A stretch of DNA of 64,000 bases, taken from NCBI RefSeq assembly GCF_014931215.1, contig NZ_CP063089.1, positions 868,001-932,000 on the forward strand, read 5' to 3'. The translations under genes were made by a program, and so were the position numbers. Shown one piece after another: positions 19,785 through 29,384 of the stretch. A model generated the notes under the pieces. That model was not told the DNA's origin and searched no databases. It saw nothing but the letters and a program-made list of their open reading frames with translations. This DNA is from Campylobacter sp. 2014D-0216. Lineage in GTDB: Bacteria > Campylobacterota > Campylobacteria > Campylobacterales > Campylobacteraceae. Each line of letters starts with the position of its first letter. Positions within the stretch are counted from its first letter, which is position 1.

Positions 19785-19824
19785 TTAATACTCCTTTTTA
19801 AAGTATATTATTTCAAATACCTTA

Positions 19825-19830
19825 GTATAA
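19825..19830 (-). promoter_or_regulatory. Possible -10 box, copy B of the operon promoter
   Basis: The minus strand reads TATACT, the repeat counterpart of 8148-8153, about 40 bases before the lipoprotein ATG. Both operon copies should share expression signals because the upstream region is repeated. Confidence 0.35.
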
Positions 19831-19860
19831 GTAAAATTTAGTTTTTATATTAACATATCA

Positions 19861-19966
19861 TGAAAAACCTTTTTCATCATTCTCATCGATTAAATCAAGC
19901 ATAGCATAACTAGCATCTTATATTAGCATAGTCTTTGATTTGAGAGATAAGTTCTTTAGGATTCAT
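19861..19966 (-). pseudogene. Relic of a lipase effector start
   Basis: About 35 codons matching the lipase N-terminus with a small deletion, immediately downstream of an immunity paralogue (19966-20623). The ATG and the TGATG overlap with the immunity stop are kept while the rest of the effector is gone. This is an effector-loss scar beside an orphan immunity gene. Confidence 0.8.
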
Positions 19967-20623
19967 CAGTAACTTTGTCCTGTATATTTTTCATCACTTT
20001 TTATAAATTTATTATTAGTAAAATAATGAAAAGATCCTCCTCCTGCACTTTTACGACTAATGCTAGAAAAGCTAAATCCTCTTCCTTCATCTCCAAACAA
20101 TCCATAGCTTTTTACTTTATAATCTATCATAGTAGCAAAAACAACAGGATATTTTTTACCCTTACATACATAATAAGTTGTCATACCCAAATAAGGTCTT
20201 AATTTTTTATAGTTTTCTTCACCCATATATGCTTTAAATTGATCTTCATAGTATGCAAATTCGGGTTTATCTTTGAAACCAAAATTAGCTTTACCTTTAT
20301 ATCTATAATCACTACGATAATATTTACAACCATTAGAAAGGACTTGAGGAAGCAATTTATCAATAGCTTCAGAATCTATCGTATAAATTAACTCTCCTGA
20401 TTTTAATTGACCCGCTTTAGTTCTAAATTTATCAGTATCTTCCAACTCTCTTCTTTTTCTTTCATTTTCCAATATCTCTTCTCTTATTTTTTTTATCAAA
20501 GATATAAATTCCACCATAATTACTTGCAAGAGTTTCTAGTTCACTTGCTTTATTTTCTTTAAAAGCACATGCACTTAAAGATACTAAAGAAAATAAGCTT
20601 AGAATTATCATTGTGATTTTCAT
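19966..20623 (-). pseudogene. Diverged, frameshifted copy of the lipoprotein immunity gene
   Basis: The original ATG (20621-20623) and lipoprotein signal sequence are present. A run that is seven T in the intact copies (plus-strand reading) is eight T here (near 20477-20484), shifting the signal peptide out of frame. The remaining open frame (ending 19966, 187 residues from a secondary ATG) would lack the signal and stay in the cytoplasm. Residues near 35-65 of that frame also differ from the intact copies. It may be a true pseudogene, a length-switching locus or a sequencing error in the run. Confidence 0.75.
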
Positions 20624-20692
20624 TTGATACTCCTTTTTAAAATTTACCTTTAAAAAATCATCTTTGCTTATTTAAATACATCTTTAAAAAAG

Positions 20693-21595
20693 CTATTTGT
20701 CTTTGTATTTATCCAAAGACAGTAAAGTCAAATTTTCGAATATATTTTGATCATTCTTGATGATATTTTGCAAGGCATTTTGCAAATAATTCATGAAAAT
20801 ATCCTCATCCATCTCTTTAAATACAGGTGAATACAATTCTTTAGTGATTAAACTTAATACAACAAGATTAATTAACTTGGTATCTTTAACAAGTGGGATT
20901 TTTGAAATAACTGTTTGAAAATCATCTATATTTAATTTTTGAAAACTATCGCCTAATATTGTTTTTTTGCGATTTTGTGATAACTCATTTTGTAATTTAT
21001 CTAACATTTTTCCTATATTTTCATAAGTAAAGTCTAAATTTACAGAAGAACTAGATTCTGCAATAACTTTAGAATTTTTAATATTATTATCCTCTATAAA
21101 ACTATAATCTATTTTTGTTTCAATAAGCTCTTTAATATCTTCTTTTGCTTTAAAATCCAAACCATCTATTTTTCCTCGAGGTTTTAACTCTATTTCATCC
21201 ATCTGAGTATGTTTTTCTATTTCTTTTATTTCTTTAGTTTGTTTTAGAGACTCTTGTTTAATTTCTTTTGAATCAACAAAACGCAACTCAATGAAACCTA
21301 GCTTTAAAACATCTCCTTTGTTAACAATGATCTCATAGCCATCATCTAGTCTAGAAAAAGAATTATTATAAAAAATATCGCTGCCTTCCACAGGTGAAAT
21401 AGTAAAAAAGCCTTCTTCAAAAGCAACTTTCATATGTCTTTCTTCGATGGAGTTATGTTTATCTTGCACCCAAAACAAGCACTCAGGACTTGATCCAACA
21501 AGCCCACCAGCTTCATCAAATACACACGCTACTGTTTTTGTTGTGTTTTCTTCGACATTTTCAATTATCAATCCTATAGTTTCTTTATCTATCAT
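20693..21595 (-). CDS. tagH: FHA-domain T6SS protein (TagH-like)
   Basis: The N-terminal ~110 residues look like a forkhead-associated domain, with 'GLVGSSPEC', then 'NSIEERHMKV' and strand-rich sequence around 'GDVLKLGFIELRF'. FHA domains bind phosphothreonine, and FHA proteins accompany many T6SS clusters, where they help control assembly. The C-terminal part (about 190-300) is alpha-helical and unassigned. The gene overlaps the end of tssM by 11 bases, so it is the second gene of that operon. No kinase or phosphatase partner was found in this window. Confidence 0.8.
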   Translation of the reverse strand: MIDKETIGLIIENVEENTTKTVACVFDEAGGLVGSSPECLFWVQDKHNSIEERHMKVAFEEGFFTISPVEGSDIFYNNSFSRLDDGYEIIVNKGDVLKLGFIELRFVDSKEIKQESLKQTKEIKEIEKHTQMDEIELKPRGKIDGLDFKAKEDIKELIETKIDYSFIEDNNIKNSKVIAESSSSVNLDFTYENIGKMLDKLQNELSQNRKKTILGDSFQKLNIDDFQTVISKIPLVKDTKLINLVVLSLITKELYSPVFKEMDEDIFMNYLQNALQNIIKNDQNIFENLTLLSLDKYKDK

Positions 21596-24500
21596 TTTGA
21601 GCCCTTGTTATATTTTCTACGATTTTAAAATCACTTAGTATTTTAATTATATTATTAATATCTGAATTATTATTGTTAAGCTTAAAATCAAAATACATTT
21701 TTTTATTACCATCAAATAAAACACTGTAAGATGAATTTAAATTTTTACTTTCTTGTAGTAGTCTATACCAAGCCCATTCACCCTTGTAAGATTTTGTATA
21801 GTTTGCATTAGCATCTAAATAAGAATACGCAGTAAAATCAAAGCTAGTCCCGTTATTAAATTCATCAGTAATGACATCTAATTTTGTATGTAATGTATGA
21901 TCATATATAATAGACTTATCATTGTATTTAACCTTTACAAATGAAAAATCAGCGCTCAAATCAAGGCTTTGTAAAGTAAAGCGCACTCTCATTACATCAT
22001 TTGCATTTAACATCAACTCTGATAAATTACCAGCCTTGGTAATAAAATCTAAAAAATCTTTAGAAAAAGTTAATCTTGAGCTAAATTTAGAATTAATAGA
22101 ATAAACATTTTTTCTTTTCGTTAAAACACTTGTTAGGTATTTTTCGTAAAATTTATTTAAAATTCCGTTCTTACCAAAGAAATTTTTAAAAGAATCCATG
22201 CTCAAATCTTGCGAACTTAATAAATTAAAAGGGTAAAAAGGCGCTATTTCGTTAACAAATGGAGCATAGACCTCATTCAGCCAAACAGTATTAAATAAAG
22301 AAATTCCGTGGTTTTCTACTATATTCCATGCATATAAAGAAAGAGTTGAATAATATTTTTCCAATTCACTTGGTAAATTTTTGATGTTTTGCCCAAGAGA
22401 ACTAAAAGGATCACTAGAATCCTTACTATCACTTAAAGCATATTTTATTTTCTCTTCAATAGTTTGAGAATTATTTGTACTAAAATCAGTTATTTTTTTG
22501 TGAATATTTAACAAATCTGCATTTATCAACTCCATAGTTTTTTGATGACTTCCAACATCCAAACCTACCGCAGTGGCACCTGTGTTTAAAATAGAATTTT
22601 GTTCTATAATTTTATGATACGCATCAAATGCACTTGTAATACCCATAAAACTTGTTTTTATCTCAGCAGCATTGATACCAAGATTATACGCCTGAGTTAA
22701 CAAAGTGGCATCATTAAGATTGGTATTTACACTGACAATTTTTATAAAATTCATTAAAGGGTTTTCTTTTTTAGATAATATACTAAGCTCATTTAACATA
22801 GAACTTTTAGAAATAAATTTTTTAGGCGCAAGTGAATTTAAAATTTCTTGCCATTTGTTTTGATACTGACTTAAATAAATTTTTATAATCCCCATAGCCA
22901 TATTACTTCTATTTTCAGTATTTGACATATCATTCAAAATCCACGAATCAATTTCCATGGCTTTGTCTATTTTTGCATTTAATGTCTGCAAGAAATCAAC
23001 CATACCTCTTTTAGTGTAAATCTCATCGATATTATCGATCCTAATAGATTCTGAAAATACATTATTAGCTGCAAAGCCTAGTTCATTTTTAAAACTGTAT
23101 GTTGTATTTTTCTTATCTAGATTAATAAAATTTAACAAAGTATATATTCTTTGAATTTTTGCCATATTGTATAATTTTTCAATAGATAAATTAATCGAAG
23201 TCTCATCTTCTTGAGAAGAACTTAGGTCAATTTTTTGAAGTTCATCGATGCCAGATAAAAAATTCTCTTTAGAAATTTTATATTTTTCCAAAAAATTCCA
23301 ATTTTCATTAATCCATGTTTTCAACAAATTTTTATCAAGATATTTTTGTTCGAACAATGACTTATAAACATATAAAGTTTTAATTAAATTTTCATAATTA
23401 TCATCTGTTTGTAATATTATTTCCATTTCTTTTAATAGAGTATTTTTTAACACATCTTCACTGATTCTATAATATAAATTTTGCGCTTTTTCAAAACCTT
23501 TATAAGCTATATTCAAACCAAGATATTCGGTTATACTTGACTTTTCAACCAATTGCGGATACACGCTTAATATATTTCTCAAATCAACTAGTAATTTTGC
23601 TTTTTCCTCTATGCCCATCATAGAATAATCTTGTATATTTTCCAATAAAAGCGAAAGGTTATTATAGACACTTTGGGATATCTTTTTCTCTTGCTCGCTT
23701 TTAAGAATAACATATGATGATATAGAATAAGTCACACAAACCAAAAGCAGTATTAACCCCACAAGCGACATCTTCTTATAAAAGCTTTTAATTTTACTTA
23801 GCGATGAATCCTTAAAAACGATATCTTCAAGCAAAGATTGAACAAAGTAACTTTGCTTATTAAAAGATGGTTTTGCCTGAGCTAATGGTTTTTTTATATT
23901 ATACTTTTCACAGATTGTATCAAGTACAAAATTTCTTGGAACATTTTCTTGATAAGCACTCACATAATACATGCCTCTTAAAATTGAACTGTTTTTCAAT
24001 ATATTTTCATTTTGTAATTGCACAATAAATTCTTTACTTAGTGCAAATAAATTATCTAATTGCTTTAAAAACAAATAAATTTTATTTTTTTCTTCTATGG
24101 TGTATATAGAAGAATTTTTATCAACAAAATGCAAAAATAACGATTGGCTTATTTCTTCCAAAGATCGTTGAACATCCTCATCTTTAAAACCCTCTATAAA
24201 GCTTATACCAAAAGCTTTTCTAGGAATTTTCTCACTAAAAGTATCAAAAAATTCTTTCATGCCTTCTATTAAATCCAACTTCGAAAAAACCACGTAAATA
24301 GGCAATTGAACACCTAAGATCTTTTCACACTCATGCACTCTTTTTGTTAAATAGCGAATTAGATTGTTAGCATACTCTTTTGGATTTTCCAAAAACATTT
24401 TGGTATCAACTACCAAAACAACACCATTTAACTTACTATGAAAATAATTCTTATTTAAAAATCTTAAAAAATTTTGCCAAATACTTTTTTTGATTAAAAA

Positions 24501-25127
24501 ATCTTTATTTTTTTCTATATCATCCTCAGGCAATTCATCACTACTGTTTGGATGAAAAAAATCTTCCTGGGAAAAATAATTCCCTTCGGTATCAAGCAAA
24601 GCACCTCTTTTAGAAACGTATAAACTAAAATTACTAGTAGACTTATGCATTTTTTTATATGATTCCAAACTATCACTTAAAGGATATTCTATGTCAGAGT
24701 AATTTATAAAAGTGCTTTTACCCGCCCCTTCTTTACCTATAATAATGACAAGTGGTAGATTTTTAGTATTGATATCTTTCTTCCATGTTTGCTGTGCATC
24801 TTTTAATGCAATAAAAAAATTCCTTTTCGCTTTATACAAAAATTCATTTGCTTCTTTTTTGATTTCTTTAAGCTTTATCCTTTTATCATCTTTAAGAGAT
24901 TTTATAAAATTACTTAAAGGCTTCAAAAGAAAAAATAAAAAAATACAACACCAAAATACAAAAATTATCCCAAATCTTAGATAAGGATTACTAAAAACAT
25001 AAATTTCATTAAATGCAAACAAAGATCCATAAGACCAAAAAAATAAACTCAAAACACCCAAGACAACAAGTATCAATGTAGTTATAAAAATTCTTGATTT
25101 TAAAATTTGTATAATTTTTTGAAACAT
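21585..25127 (-). CDS. tssM: TssM, inner-membrane T6SS complex protein (IcmF family)
   Basis: This 1180-residue protein has two N-terminal membrane segments (about 12-32 and 50-70), a Walker A motif 'GKEGAGKS' near residues 129-136, and a third membrane segment near 450-470. A long periplasmic part follows, as in IcmF/TssM. TssM spans the inner membrane and links TssL to the TssJ lipoprotein to form the membrane complex. The start is supported by an upstream AGGAAAAACC site. It heads a two-gene minus-strand operon with tagH and is divergent from hcp. Confidence 0.95.
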   Translation of the reverse strand: MFQKIIQILKSRIFITTLILVVLGVLSLFFWSYGSLFAFNEIYVFSNPYLRFGIIFVFWCCIFLFFLLKPLSNFIKSLKDDKRIKLKEIKKEANEFLYKAKRNFFIALKDAQQTWKKDINTKNLPLVIIIGKEGAGKSTFINYSDIEYPLSDSLESYKKMHKSTSNFSLYVSKRGALLDTEGNYFSQEDFFHPNSSDELPEDDIEKNKDFLIKKSIWQNFLRFLNKNYFHSKLNGVVLVVDTKMFLENPKEYANNLIRYLTKRVHECEKILGVQLPIYVVFSKLDLIEGMKEFFDTFSEKIPRKAFGISFIEGFKDEDVQRSLEEISQSLFLHFVDKNSSIYTIEEKNKIYLFLKQLDNLFALSKEFIVQLQNENILKNSSILRGMYYVSAYQENVPRNFVLDTICEKYNIKKPLAQAKPSFNKQSYFVQSLLEDIVFKDSSLSKIKSFYKKMSLVGLILLLVCVTYSISSYVILKSEQEKKISQSVYNNLSLLLENIQDYSMMGIEEKAKLLVDLRNILSVYPQLVEKSSITEYLGLNIAYKGFEKAQNLYYRISEDVLKNTLLKEMEIILQTDDNYENLIKTLYVYKSLFEQKYLDKNLLKTWINENWNFLEKYKISKENFLSGIDELQKIDLSSSQEDETSINLSIEKLYNMAKIQRIYTLLNFINLDKKNTTYSFKNELGFAANNVFSESIRIDNIDEIYTKRGMVDFLQTLNAKIDKAMEIDSWILNDMSNTENRSNMAMGIIKIYLSQYQNKWQEILNSLAPKKFISKSSMLNELSILSKKENPLMNFIKIVSVNTNLNDATLLTQAYNLGINAAEIKTSFMGITSAFDAYHKIIEQNSILNTGATAVGLDVGSHQKTMELINADLLNIHKKITDFSTNNSQTIEEKIKYALSDSKDSSDPFSSLGQNIKNLPSELEKYYSTLSLYAWNIVENHGISLFNTVWLNEVYAPFVNEIAPFYPFNLLSSQDLSMDSFKNFFGKNGILNKFYEKYLTSVLTKRKNVYSINSKFSSRLTFSKDFLDFITKAGNLSELMLNANDVMRVRFTLQSLDLSADFSFVKVKYNDKSIIYDHTLHTKLDVITDEFNNGTSFDFTAYSYLDANANYTKSYKGEWAWYRLLQESKNLNSSYSVLFDGNKKMYFDFKLNNNNSDINNIIKILSDFKIVENITRAQNDR

Positions 25128-25274
25128 GGTTTTTCCTAAATAAATAATTGTAACTTTAAATTTAAATAAATTTACTCTGCTTATTAATTTTATATTATTT
25201 TTACTTATTTTGTATTAAAATATAAAAAACTTTTGATACAAACACAAAGTTAATCTTATTTAAAAAGGAAAAAC
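25128..25274. promoter_or_regulatory. Divergent promoter region between tssM and hcp
   Basis: This 147-base AT-rich gap separates oppositely reading genes, so it must hold promoters for both. On the plus strand a likely -10 lies in TATTAAAATATAAAA (about 25213-25227), and hcp has the site AAAAAGGAAAAAC. On the minus strand AATATAAAAT (about 25188-25197) could serve tssM. No operator was recognised. Confidence 0.45.
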
Positions 25275-25790
25275 ATGGCACAACCAGCATACATCAAGAT
25301 CGAAGGATCAACTCAAGGACTTATTTCAAGTGGCGCTTCTACAGAAGCAAGTATAGGAAATCGTTATCAGGCTGGACACGAAGATGAGATTATGGCTCAA
25401 GAAATTTCTCATATCGTAACAGTTCCGGTTGATCAACAAAGCGGACAACCATCAGGACAAAGAGTTCACAAACCTTTTACTTTCACTTGTTCTTTAAACA
25501 AAGCCGTTCCATTGCTTTATAATGCACTAACAAAAGGCGAAAGACTTCCAAGTGTTGAAGTACATTGGTTTAGAACATCAACAAGTGGAGGACAAGAGCA
25601 TTTCTTCACAACTAAACTAGAAGATGCCATTATTACAGATATTACTTTAATAATGCCAAACGCACAAGAAGCAAGTAACCATGACAAAACAGAGCTTTTT
25701 AAAGTATCTTTAAATTACAGAAAAGTTATTTGGGAGCATACAGCAGCTGGGACAAGCGGAAGTGATGATTGGAGAGAAGCAAACTCTTAA
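25275..25790 (+). CDS. hcp: Hcp (TssD), T6SS inner tube protein
   Basis: This 171-residue protein matches the Hcp family throughout. It starts 'AYIKIEGSTQGLISSG', has 'QSGQRVHKPFTFTCSLNKA' in the middle, and a C-terminal stretch with 'VIWEHTAAGTSGSDDWRE'. Hcp forms hexameric rings stacked into the tube fired by the sheath. The G+C content is visibly higher than in the neighbours, as for a highly expressed gene. It stands alone between a divergent promoter region and a strong terminator, allowing expression independent of vgrG. Confidence 0.97.
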   Translation: MAQPAYIKIEGSTQGLISSGASTEASIGNRYQAGHEDEIMAQEISHIVTVPVDQQSGQPSGQRVHKPFTFTCSLNKAVPLLYNALTKGERLPSVEVHWFRTSTSGGQEHFFTTKLEDAIITDITLIMPNAQEASNHDKTELFKVSLNYRKVIWEHTAAGTSGSDDWREANS

Positions 25791-25798
25791 TTTCTTCA

Positions 25799-25829
25799 AA
25801 AGCCCGTTGTTTAAACAATGGGCTTTTTT
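25799..25829 (+). terminator. Rho-independent terminator after hcp
   Basis: A ten-pair stem (AGCCCGTTGT with ACAATGGGCT, one G-T pair) closes a TTAA loop and is followed by a T run. It lies 9 bases after the hcp stop and separates hcp from vgrG1. Confidence 0.92.
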
Positions 25830-25863
25830 AGATAATTTATAAACTTTTATCACTTTCATTAAA

Positions 25864-27414
25864 AACACCCCAATAAACTCCTACACCAAAAACAAAGGTT
25901 TTTTAATGAATACAAACAACTCTTATCTTAACTTAAAAATTAACAAACTTGATTTTAAAATCACAAAAGCCATTATAAAAGAAAGCTTAGATCAGATCTT
26001 CTTATGTGAATGCGAAGGTTTTTATGAAAATATCCATGATGATATTTTTAGTGGTAATGATGAATTTGATCCTAGCATGCTTATTGATAAAGAAGCTTCA
26101 CTTATAATCAACAATCCTTATGAAAACAAAAAATTAGATTTTTCAACCGATACTGACATGATATATAATGGCGTAATATCTTATGTTGAATACTTAGGCA
26201 TTAATCAAAACAGTGCAAATAATATCGCAAAAGAAAACTTTAAACAATTAAATCATAAGCACTTTTTTAAGTTTAACCTACACTCTCCTTTAATTAGACT
26301 TGATTTTAATAAAGCAAATCGTATCTACACACATACAAATATAATAGAAGCGATCAAGCAAACTTTGGCTTATTATAACACCAAACTAAACAAAAACATT
26401 GATTTTTCTAATATTCATCATACATATGAAACTAAAGAATTGATTTCTCAATACAATGAAAGTGATTTAGAATTTATCACAAGATTAGCGCATAATCATG
26501 GTATTTATTTTTATGAGGATAAAGACAGTATCTATTTTTATGATTTTTATACTCATAAAGGTAAAATTAAAAATGTAACTTTTAACCCTAACATCAACAA
26601 CCATCTTAATGAGGCTTGTATTTATGCACTCAATAAAGAAAAACAAATACAAACCAATGCTTTTACTCACTCTAGTAATAACTCCAAACAACCTTTAAGC
26701 TTATATTCCTTAAGCGCCAAAGAACAAAATGCTAATATACACTATAACGAGCATTCTTATGAAAGTGAATATTCTTTTACACAAGATATCAATCTAAAAC
26801 AATCCCCTACTCTTAAAGAAAAAAGAAGCACTATGCTTAATAATATACTAAAAGCAAAAAGCAATATTTATCATCTTAGCTTAAATGAAAGTATTAAAAT
26901 TAACATTCAAAAAGAAAACACTCAAGAGTATGCCATCATAGCCAAAGAACAAATTTTAATTGATGATGCTATTTTAGCCAATACTATCAATACTAATGAT
27001 AATTTAAACATCAAAGACTTAAACCTAAGCAAATCTTACACAAATAACCTAACCCTACTTCCATCTTTTTTAACCTTTACACCTAGTTTTAAATTTAAAC
27101 CAAAACCTCCAATTAATACCATAGGTATGGTGATAGGAGAAGATTCTAATATAGAAAACCAAAGAAACACCATATATACAGATGAATATGGAAGAGTAAA
27201 AGTAAGGATTAATCTTTATGCTAATCAAGAAGAATTAGACAATAAAGCAAATATCTATCATCATAGCCCATTCTTAAGAGTAGCTAGCCCTATAGCAAGC
27301 AATCATTCAGGTTTTTACCATACACCTAGAATTGGAGATGAAGTTATTATTTCATTTTTAGATGATGATATAGATAAACCTTTTATCAGTGGGAGTTTGT
27401 ATAATGGGGTGAAC
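25864..27414. repeat. VgrG core direct repeat, copy 1 (about 1.55 kb)
   Basis: Matches 39602-41152 at a constant offset of 13,738 bases. It begins about 40 bases before the vgrG start and ends inside the gene just after the conserved core. In copy 2 the first bases of the repeat also supply the last codons and stop of the upstream gene. In copy 1 that gene is absent, so its final codons remain here only as leader sequence. Confidence 0.9.
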
Positions 27415-28371
27415 TCTATGCCACAATACAACTACCCAAGATACAAAAGAGAGATCGCTGAACAAACACTAAATTATCTAAGTGCTATACCTATGTACAA
27501 CAAAGGCTTAGATGAGCTTAAATTACAAGAAAATACAGATTATAACCTAAATTATAAAAATGAGCATTATTTAACTATATCTAATTCCACTATAGGAAAA
27601 AATAACGCCGATGCAAAAGCAAGAAATGAAATCACTTTAAAAAATGATATAGACAAGGAAGAATTTTACATTCTAGCACAAAAAGATTATAAAGAAGAAA
27701 TAGGCAACAACTATGAGCAAACCATAAAAAATAACAAAACCTCAGAAGTGGGAGCTTTATATACTGAATTTATTACCTTAGGGCATATGCAAAATATCAT
27801 AGGTTTTAAAAATGTCAATGTAGGTGCGCAGTATCTAGAAAACACCTTGCTTTCTAAAGACACCAATGTGGGTTTAAATAATACTTTGAATGTAGGAATT
27901 AGCAATGAAGTCAATATCGGACAAAATCATGAAGAAAAAATAGGAAATGATAAAAGAGTAATCATCGACAATAATCTAGAGCAAGATATCAAAAATGATT
28001 TTATCCAAAGAATAGGACATAATAAAAATGAAACCATAAAAGGTTCTTACGTGCTTCAAACCAATCAAAGTATAAAATTTCACTCCAAAAAAGATCTAAG
28101 CATAGAAACAAATGAGTATTTCAAAGCTGAAGCTGATGATTCCATAAGCTTTAAAGCTAAAAACGATTGCTCCTTTACAGCTGATAATGTAAATACTTTG
28201 GCAAATCAAGAAAGTACTTTAGTAGCACAAGAACAAATCATCTCTCAAGTAGGTGAAAATACCACCATTACGCAAACAAAAGATAAAATCATACTTCAAG
28301 TAGGAAAAATGCAAGTAATTATAGATGATAAAGGTTTAAGGGTAAAAGGAGGTGATTTAAGAGCGGATTAA
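25906..28371 (+). CDS. vgrG: VgrG1 (TssI), T6SS spike protein
   Basis: This 821-residue protein has the gp27-like base and gp5-like OB region ('HHSPFLRVASPIASNHSGFY', 'PRIGDEVIISFLDDD'). A strand-repeat needle with many 'VG' and 'IG' steps follows, ending in 'VIIDDKGLRVKGGD'. The first ~503 residues are the same as in VgrG2 (39644-41977). After 'GSLYNGVN' the tails differ. The tail choice probably sets which effectors ride on each spike. It lies downstream of the hcp terminator and upstream of the nuclease/PAAR effector set. Confidence 0.95.
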   Translation: MNTNNSYLNLKINKLDFKITKAIIKESLDQIFLCECEGFYENIHDDIFSGNDEFDPSMLIDKEASLIINNPYENKKLDFSTDTDMIYNGVISYVEYLGINQNSANNIAKENFKQLNHKHFFKFNLHSPLIRLDFNKANRIYTHTNIIEAIKQTLAYYNTKLNKNIDFSNIHHTYETKELISQYNESDLEFITRLAHNHGIYFYEDKDSIYFYDFYTHKGKIKNVTFNPNINNHLNEACIYALNKEKQIQTNAFTHSSNNSKQPLSLYSLSAKEQNANIHYNEHSYESEYSFTQDINLKQSPTLKEKRSTMLNNILKAKSNIYHLSLNESIKINIQKENTQEYAIIAKEQILIDDAILANTINTNDNLNIKDLNLSKSYTNNLTLLPSFLTFTPSFKFKPKPPINTIGMVIGEDSNIENQRNTIYTDEYGRVKVRINLYANQEELDNKANIYHHSPFLRVASPIASNHSGFYHTPRIGDEVIISFLDDDIDKPFISGSLYNGVNSMPQYNYPRYKREIAEQTLNYLSAIPMYNKGLDELKLQENTDYNLNYKNEHYLTISNSTIGKNNADAKARNEITLKNDIDKEEFYILAQKDYKEEIGNNYEQTIKNNKTSEVGALYTEFITLGHMQNIIGFKNVNVGAQYLENTLLSKDTNVGLNNTLNVGISNEVNIGQNHEEKIGNDKRVIIDNNLEQDIKNDFIQRIGHNKNETIKGSYVLQTNQSIKFHSKKDLSIETNEYFKAEADDSISFKAKNDCSFTADNVNTLANQESTLVAQEQIISQVGENTTITQTKDKIILQVGKMQVIIDDKGLRVKGGDLRAD

Positions 28372-28424
28372 AAGCAATTTTCTTGAATTAAAACTAAAAT
28401 TACAAAAAAACTAAAGGAAAAACA

Positions 28425-29384
28425 ATGAAAACATTAGAAGATATCAAAGCTATGAGTTTTGAAAAAAAAATGCAAATTCAAAAACAATTATTTGATTTTA
28501 TTAGTAATAATGACTTAGAAAATGTTAAAAATCTTTTAAAAGATTATCCTATAAAAGAAAGCTTTTATGAGGCGCATTTTACATACCATCATAATAATGA
28601 AGATTATGAGTTATCTTTATTTGATCCGGCAGCAAGCTTATTAAGAGCTGCATATGCTTGCGAAGAAAATAATAATGATTTTTCTATTTTAGATTATTTA
28701 TTTGATGAGTATGGTTTAAGTTTAAAAGATCCTAAATATAATTTTGCTTTTCCCGACATGAAATATATCAAAGAAGCTAATGAAAAATACATCTTAATGA
28801 AAGAAGTAGAAGGCGAGCCTAATATTTACAAAAAAGCTCTAATCTACGCATATATACTAGGTACTAAAAACCCAAATTCTCAAATCATACAATATCTAGT
28901 CAATCGTGGAGCTAAATTTGAAGTGCATGATGAAGGATTTTCCGGTAGGACTCCTATGCATTTTTGGGTTATGCAAAATAATTATGAATTATTAGAGCTA
29001 GCTATTAAAGGAGGAGCTAATGTAGATACACAAACCCGACTTATTCAAGAGAGTGAATACAATGAAACCCTTTTATTTGAAGCTGTAAAAGAACCTGAAA
29101 CTTATAGGGTTACAAAGCTTTTAATCGAACTAGGAGCTAATGTAAATTTTGCTACCCCAAGAACTCCTTTAGATGATGCAAGAGGATCTAGAAATAAAAA
29201 GCTTTTAAAAGATGCAGGAGCAATGACTTCAAATGAAATTAGAAAAAAATATAATTTACCAGCATATGATGATTCTCATTGTGAAATTGATGGAAAAACT
29301 GACTTTGACTTATTAGGTAAATATCGTGATGAATGCTCTAAGCTTTTAAACGATGCCATAAAAAAGGCTAAAGAAAGTGAATAA
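28425..29384 (+). CDS. Ankyrin-repeat protein, probable immunity to the nuclease effector
   Basis: This 319-residue protein has ankyrin-type repeats, for example 'GRTPMHFWVMQNNYELLELA', 'KGGANVDTQ' and 'LIELGANVNFATPRTPLDDA', with more degenerate repeats before them. It has no signal peptide, so a cytosolic location fits protection from a nuclease. Its end overlaps the GTG start of the nuclease effector by eight bases. The paralogue at 31092-32015 has nearly the same beginning and end but a different centre. Ankyrin proteins serve as immunity partners in several toxin systems; the assignment here rests on position. Confidence 0.8.
   Translation: MKTLEDIKAMSFEKKMQIQKQLFDFISNNDLENVKNLLKDYPIKESFYEAHFTYHHNNEDYELSLFDPAASLLRAAYACEENNNDFSILDYLFDEYGLSLKDPKYNFAFPDMKYIKEANEKYILMKEVEGEPNIYKKALIYAYILGTKNPNSQIIQYLVNRGAKFEVHDEGFSGRTPMHFWVMQNNYELLELAIKGGANVDTQTRLIQESEYNETLLFEAVKEPETYRVTKLLIELGANVNFATPRTPLDDARGSRNKKLLKDAGAMTSNEIRKKYNLPAYDDSHCEIDGKTDFDLLGKYRDECSKLLNDAIKKAKESE

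Larger units (their letters stand above)
16234..20010. repeat. Long direct repeat, copy B (about 3.78 kb)
   Basis: Partner of 4557-8333, in the same orientation, offset 11,677 bases. Recombination between the two copies would remove or duplicate the genes between them, including the 270-, 437-, 1238- and 246-residue genes and the toxin tip of the long lipase. Confidence 0.9.
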
